In this document: piece after piece, positions 13,876-16,885 of the stretch
Layout: each line of letters begins with the position of its first letter
How positions within the stretch are numbered: the stretch's first letter is position 1
Assembly (NCBI GenBank): GCA_964567045.1
Contig: CAZMLE010000079.1
Location: 1-16,885, forward strand
Source: JAFNGF01 sp964567045
GTDB taxonomy: Bacteria; Planctomycetota; Phycisphaerae; Sedimentisphaerales; Anaerobacaceae
DNA: 16,885 bases
Direction of reading: 5' to 3'
Translations under genes and position numbers: made by a program
The notes under the pieces: model-generated
The model's database searches: none
What the model saw: only the letters and a program-made list of their open reading frames with translations
Told to the model about the DNA's origin: nothing

Positions 13876-15042
13876 TTAAGACTTACCTCCAATAAGTTGT
13901 TCTACTTTTGGCAGGTATTTTAAACGGATTGACAGATAATCTGCGGCATCCTTATAAGTAATTTTTTCCCCTCTTTGCGACTCAAGAACGAGAGATACAA
14001 ATGGCATTCCAGTGTTTGTAATACATTCCTTTGCCGGATTTCGTTGTCCCCATTTCTTTGGGGGAGGTGGCAAAGATTCCCATTGCTTTTGTTTCCTTTT
14101 ATAAAAAGCACCATTTGCCCGCCCCAGTACGACCAGCCTTCTTAAAATTACGGGCTGGCTGACTCGGAACCCTTGAGCGAGTTTTTCCAAATCGTCGTCA
14201 GACCACTCAACAGCAGACTTGATACCTTTAACTAATTCGTGGCTCGTTAAAGCATCACCTGGAACCAAGACCGCTCCCGCAAAGTGATTACAGAATCTTT
14301 CGGTTGATTTATGTCCTGTGTGCGGGTAACCCTCGTCTCCCATATCACATATCCCAGCATCATCAAGAAGAAGGTGTCCATATTCGTGGAGGAGAGAGAA
14401 AATCCGTCCTTTGATTGCGTCATGGAGATTAAGCACAATTGCAGGAGAGGTATCACTTGGCAATGAAAATCCTCTTGTTTCTTCTAATGGCATGCTCATT
14501 TGAAACACAAATACCCCACATCTTTCTACCGCTTTCTTCCATTCATCGAAAGCCTGACGCTCGGTTCTCCACTTGAGTTGCTCTCGGACTCCTATCGCTA
14601 ACCACTCTCTCACTCGACTTGCAAGCTTCTCAGGGTCGTCTGATAAATTAGCTTTGCCTATCTCAATAACAATCTTGTGATTAAGGACATTTGCTAACTC
14701 TACTGCAAGATATTGGAGGCGTCGGGCTCGTCTGACAGCTAATCTGGTTTTTGGGGAAAAGGGCTTTCTCTTTTCTTGCGGTAAAGTGCGGAAATCTTTT
14801 GGAAAGGGCGGTTCTTGGGGAGGAGTTGGAAGGAAAAATGTGGCAAGCGAACGCTTATAAACATTGGCAAGCTTTTCTATTTGAGTCAATGTGGGATTTT
14901 TTTCATCATTTTCCCATTTACTTATAACATCCTCAGTTGTATGTAGTTTTCTTGCAACTTTTGGAACATCTAATCCTATACTTTCTCTTGCCCATATGAG
15001 TATTTCAGGCACTATAGCGATTTCTAAAGGATTATGAGGCAT
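13876..15042 (-). CDS. XRE-family regulator fused to ImmA/IrrE metallopeptidase, probable antitoxin/regulator
   Basis: 388 aa. Residues about 10-65 form an XRE helix-turn-helix (VARKLHTTEDVISKWENDEKNPTL). The COG2856 ImmA/IrrE metallopeptidase follows, with the zinc motif HEYGH at 219-223 and ERFCNHFAGAVLVPG about 30 residues later, which supplies the third ligand and the family block. ATG 15042 has AAAGGAAT 9 nt upstream; an in-frame ATG at 15066 lacks this. It lies upstream of the PIN gene in a two-gene operon with its own promoter, and a palindrome over the -10 suggests autorepression. By analogy with ImmA the peptidase may cleave a regulator, but the target is unknown. Confidence 0.9.
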   Translation of the reverse strand: MPHNPLEIAIVPEILIWARESIGLDVPKVARKLHTTEDVISKWENDEKNPTLTQIEKLANVYKRSLATFFLPTPPQEPPFPKDFRTLPQEKRKPFSPKTRLAVRRARRLQYLAVELANVLNHKIVIEIGKANLSDDPEKLASRVREWLAIGVREQLKWRTERQAFDEWKKAVERCGVFVFQMSMPLEETRGFSLPSDTSPAIVLNLHDAIKGRIFSLLHEYGHLLLDDAGICDMGDEGYPHTGHKSTERFCNHFAGAVLVPGDALTSHELVKGIKSAVEWSDDDLEKLAQGFRVSQPVILRRLVVLGRANGAFYKRKQKQWESLPPPPKKWGQRNPAKECITNTGMPFVSLVLESQRGEKITYKDAADYLSIRLKYLPKVEQLIGGKS

Positions 15043-15078
15043 GTTATTATTCCTTTGGCCACACACATTTTAGTGCAT

Positions 15079-15114
15079 ACGACTGTATTGTATACTTCAG
15101 TCGTTACTTCTCAA
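15079..15114 (-). promoter_or_regulatory. Promoter and palindromic operator of the XRE-ImmA/PIN operon
   Basis: On the - strand -35 TTGAGA (15109-15114), a 16-bp spacer and -10 TACAAT (15087-15092) precede the XRE-ImmA start by about 45 nt. A perfect 7-bp inverted repeat ACGACTG..CAGTCGT (15079-15085 and 15098-15104, 12-bp centre) encloses the -10. This is the expected arrangement for autoregulation by the HTH protein. Confidence 0.65.
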
Positions 15115-15148
15115 GAAGTTTTACACGGCAGCAAATGTCCCGCCTATT

Positions 15149-16447
15149 CTAATTCTGATAGTTTTTTTCTAATTTTCTGTGCGTGAATTGTTTTGCGTTC
15201 GGGCCACAATAGTCGGCGACGATTTGGCCGGTGCCTATCAGCTTCCATTTGTAAATCACGAGGCCTTCCAGGCCGACCGGGCCGCGAGCGTGTATCTTAT
15301 TCGTGCTGATGCCCACTTCGGCGCCAAGACCATACCGGTAGCCATCGCTAAAGCGGGTGCTGCAGTTCCAGAATACATTTGCTGAATCAACCAGGGACAT
15401 GAACTTGTCGGCCTTTTCCTTATTTGCGGTAACAATGGTATCGGTGTGCCGTGAGCCGTAGCGGTTTATGTGCTCAATCGCCTCATCCAGACCTTGGACA
15501 ACTTTTATCGAGAGGATGTAATCAAGATATTCGGTTGACCAATCTTGTTCGGTTGCAGGTTTTACGTCGATCACGGCTGCGGTTTTGGGGCAGCCGCGTA
15601 GCTCGACATTTCTTTGCTCTAAGGCGGCTTTTACTTTGGGCAAAAAGTTTTCGGCAATTTTATCGTCCACCAGCAGGGTTTCGGCTGCGTTACAAACGGC
15701 GACGTACTGGCACTTGGAATCGACCACGATATTCACAGCCATATCCAGATCGGCATCACCATCTACGTAAACATGGCATATCCCTTCGGCGTGCCCGAGC
15801 ACCGGAATAGTGGTATTATCCATTATATACCGGACGAATTGATTTGAGCCGCGAGGGATAATCAAATCAATGTATTCGTCCAGAGCCAGCATCTCGGCGA
15901 CATCCTGGCGAGTTTCCAACAGGTGAATCCATCCCCTAGGCAGGCCGGCTTTTCCGCCGGCCTGTGAAATCACATCCGCTAAGATTCTGTTGGTTTTGGC
16001 GGCTTCGCTTCCGCCTTTAAGCAGTACGGCATTACCGCTTTTCAGGCACAGCGTTGAGATTTGCACGAGGGCGTCCGGGCGAGACTCGAAGACAACGCCG
16101 ATCACGCCGATCGGGCAACTGACCTTGTACAGTTCGAGGTTCGCGTCAAGCTCGGTGGCACTAATTGTCTTGCCGACCGGGTCATCGAGTTTGAGTAGAC
16201 TCTCGATGCCCGCGCAGACCTCAGCGATCTTGCCCTGGTCGAATTTGAGGCGTTTCAGCAGAGGTGCCGCCAGATCGTTTTTTTCTGCGGCTGCCAGGTC
16301 GTGCTTGTTGGCGGATATGATTTCATCGCTGCGATGCTGTAAAGCCCCGGCAATCTCAGCCAGTGCACTACTTTTCACTCGTGTCTCTACTGCCGCCAAT
16401 TGGATCGAGGCGGACTTAGCTGCCGCAGCTACTTCGGTAATGCTCAT
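15149..16447 (-). CDS. proA: Gamma-glutamyl phosphate reductase (glutamate-5-semialdehyde dehydrogenase)
   Basis: Second enzyme of proline synthesis: NADPH-dependent reduction of gamma-glutamyl phosphate, in the cytoplasm. It is 432 aa, slightly longer than usual (about 415-420) because of a basic C-terminal tail. Family blocks are PIGVIGVVFESRPDALVQI, LKGGSEAAKTN, IIPRGSNQFVRYI, the catalytic cysteine C252 in QYVAVCNAAET, and GLGAEVGISTNKIHARGPVGLEGL. ATG 16447 has AGGA 7 nt upstream and a good promoter about 45 nt further. The partner proB is on the same strand but separated by 3.1 kb. Confidence 0.96.
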   Translation of the reverse strand: MSITEVAAAAKSASIQLAAVETRVKSSALAEIAGALQHRSDEIISANKHDLAAAEKNDLAAPLLKRLKFDQGKIAEVCAGIESLLKLDDPVGKTISATELDANLELYKVSCPIGVIGVVFESRPDALVQISTLCLKSGNAVLLKGGSEAAKTNRILADVISQAGGKAGLPRGWIHLLETRQDVAEMLALDEYIDLIIPRGSNQFVRYIMDNTTIPVLGHAEGICHVYVDGDADLDMAVNIVVDSKCQYVAVCNAAETLLVDDKIAENFLPKVKAALEQRNVELRGCPKTAAVIDVKPATEQDWSTEYLDYILSIKVVQGLDEAIEHINRYGSRHTDTIVTANKEKADKFMSLVDSANVFWNCSTRFSDGYRYGLGAEVGISTNKIHARGPVGLEGLVIYKWKLIGTGQIVADYCGPNAKQFTHRKLEKNYQN

Positions 16448-16484
16448 TTCCGTTTCCTATTGACTATCTGCTACTGACCGTTTA

Positions 16485-16523
16485 TTGTTGAATTGTAGAC
16501 AATCGTTAGTCGATAATCAACAA
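16485..16523 (-). promoter_or_regulatory. proA promoter framed by an inverted repeat
   Basis: On the - strand -35 TTGATT (16515-16520), a 17-bp spacer and -10 TACAAT (16492-16497) lie about 45 nt upstream of the proA start. TTGTTGA (16485-16491) and TCAACAA (16517-16523) form a perfect 7-bp inverted repeat framing the promoter, and ATTGT-AG-ACAAT is nested over the -10. This is possibly an operator; no regulator is identified. Confidence 0.6.
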
Positions 16524-16535
16524 CCAGTTGCCGAC

Positions 16536-16578
16536 GCGGGCGTAGCTCAATGGCAGAGCATCGGCCTTCCAAGCCGAA
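16536..16578 (+). pseudogene. Truncated tRNA-Gly (anticodon UCC), 5' half only
   Basis: The 5' half of a tRNA-Gly is perfect: acceptor strand GCGGGCG (16536-16542), D arm GCTC..GAGC, anticodon stem TCGGC/GCCGA with loop CTTCCAA (anticodon TCC). After 16578 the variable loop, T arm and 3' acceptor strand (expected CGCCCGC) are absent, and no T-arm signature is found to the window end. The DNA after it looks foreign, so the gene was probably interrupted by an insertion. Confidence 0.85.
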
Positions 16579-16885
16579 TAACCGCTTTATAACTCCTTGC
16601 CACAAAAGCACTTCTGCTTGCTACAAAAAGACTTATGACGACAGGCGTAGACCAGGCGAAGGTCAATAAGTGCCAAAAAAGTACATCGTTGGCGCGCACT
16701 TTGGCGCGCGCCTAATCAATACGCTGGCAAGATCGGTCTATGTTAGAGGCATAGGGGGTGAAAATTTCTGGCAGATGGGCCGCCAAGACCGCGTGCGTAG
16801 CGGCGCACAAATAACTCAGAGTTTCGCTAGGGGGGGTGGTGACATTCAGCCATATTGTGCGGCTGGCAAAGCAGCCGGCTGACGA
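16579..16885 (+). ncRNA. Hairpin-rich region, candidate omega/HEARO-type RNA at a mobile element end
   Basis: About 300 nt without a convincing gene but dense in short inverted repeats: AAGCA/TGCTT (16606-16619), GACC/GGTC with an outer stem (16644-16674), GGCGCGC/GCGCGCC (16691-16712), CTATG/CATAG (16738-16754), enclosed by CGGTC/GACCG (16734-16791), GTGCG/CGCAC (16793-16808), and CAGCC/GGCTG, GGCTG/CAGCC (16847-16876). It begins exactly where the tRNA-Gly is cut. A structured RNA at the left end of an element, upstream of a nuclease gene, fits IscB omega RNA (HEARO). A GTG-start frame at 16670 gives a low-complexity product I do not accept. The identification is a hypothesis; the window stops before any nuclease gene. 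Confidence 0.4.

Noticed and set aside
16670..16882. Partial gene starting at GTG 16670
   Set aside because: The product resembles no family I know, and the DNA is a chain of hairpins better explained as structured RNA.
1..16885. CRISPR array
   Set aside because: No regularly spaced direct repeats of 23-40 nt were seen on reading; the repeats here are palindromic and scattered.

Overview
The window looks like chromosomal DNA of an anaerobic or microaerophilic Gram-negative-type bacterium. Planctomycetota (Phycisphaerae-like) is my best guess. It rests on an impression of gene content (three-domain NifU with a NifS-type desulfurase, a DRDEP-type membrane glycosyltransferase, a free-standing HNH-AP2 endonuclease) and on dispersed palindromic repeats of the GTCATTCTGAGCG..GAAGAATC type. 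No marker gene fixes the taxonomy.

Left part, + strand (1-4372): a few codons of an upstream gene, a palindromic repeat, then a tight four-gene sulfur operon: thi4 (thiazole synthase), metY (O-acetylhomoserine sulfhydrylase), nifU (Fe-S scaffold) and nifS (cysteine desulfurase). Junctions are a 4-nt overlap, a 5-nt gap and a 0-nt gap. A Ycf46-like AAA ATPase (4549-6048) follows. Directly after it lies a decayed copy of the 3' end of nifS with an in-frame stop.

Middle, mostly - strand (6342-9530): a PMT/ArnT-like membrane glycosyltransferase and a PAP2 phosphatase joined by a 1-nt stop/start overlap. Then come a broken tRNA-Leu copy carrying an inserted hairpin, a DUF2283 gene, a cluster of repeat fragments, and an apparently intact tRNA-Leu(CAA) with a near-consensus promoter.

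Right part: an HNH-AP2 endonuclease with an N-terminal four-cysteine module (+), then - strand genes only. Read right to left these are proA, a toxin-antitoxin-like pair (XRE-ImmA/IrrE metallopeptidase and a DUF4411 PIN protein) with its own promoter and palindromic operator, a decayed 5' fragment of proB, a secreted protein, proB, and a small SmpA/OmlA-like lipoprotein. proA and proB together would make glutamate-5-semialdehyde for proline synthesis, and the TA island and the other insertions now separate them.

Right edge: the 5' half of a tRNA-Gly(UCC) gene is cut off just after the anticodon stem. It runs into about 300 nt of hairpin-rich sequence with no convincing gene. This looks like the left end of a mobile element. 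An IscB-type (HEARO/omega RNA) element is my leading, unproven hypothesis.

A recurring theme is an intact gene separated by one unrelated gene from a partial, decayed copy of itself: nifS, tRNA-Leu and proB.
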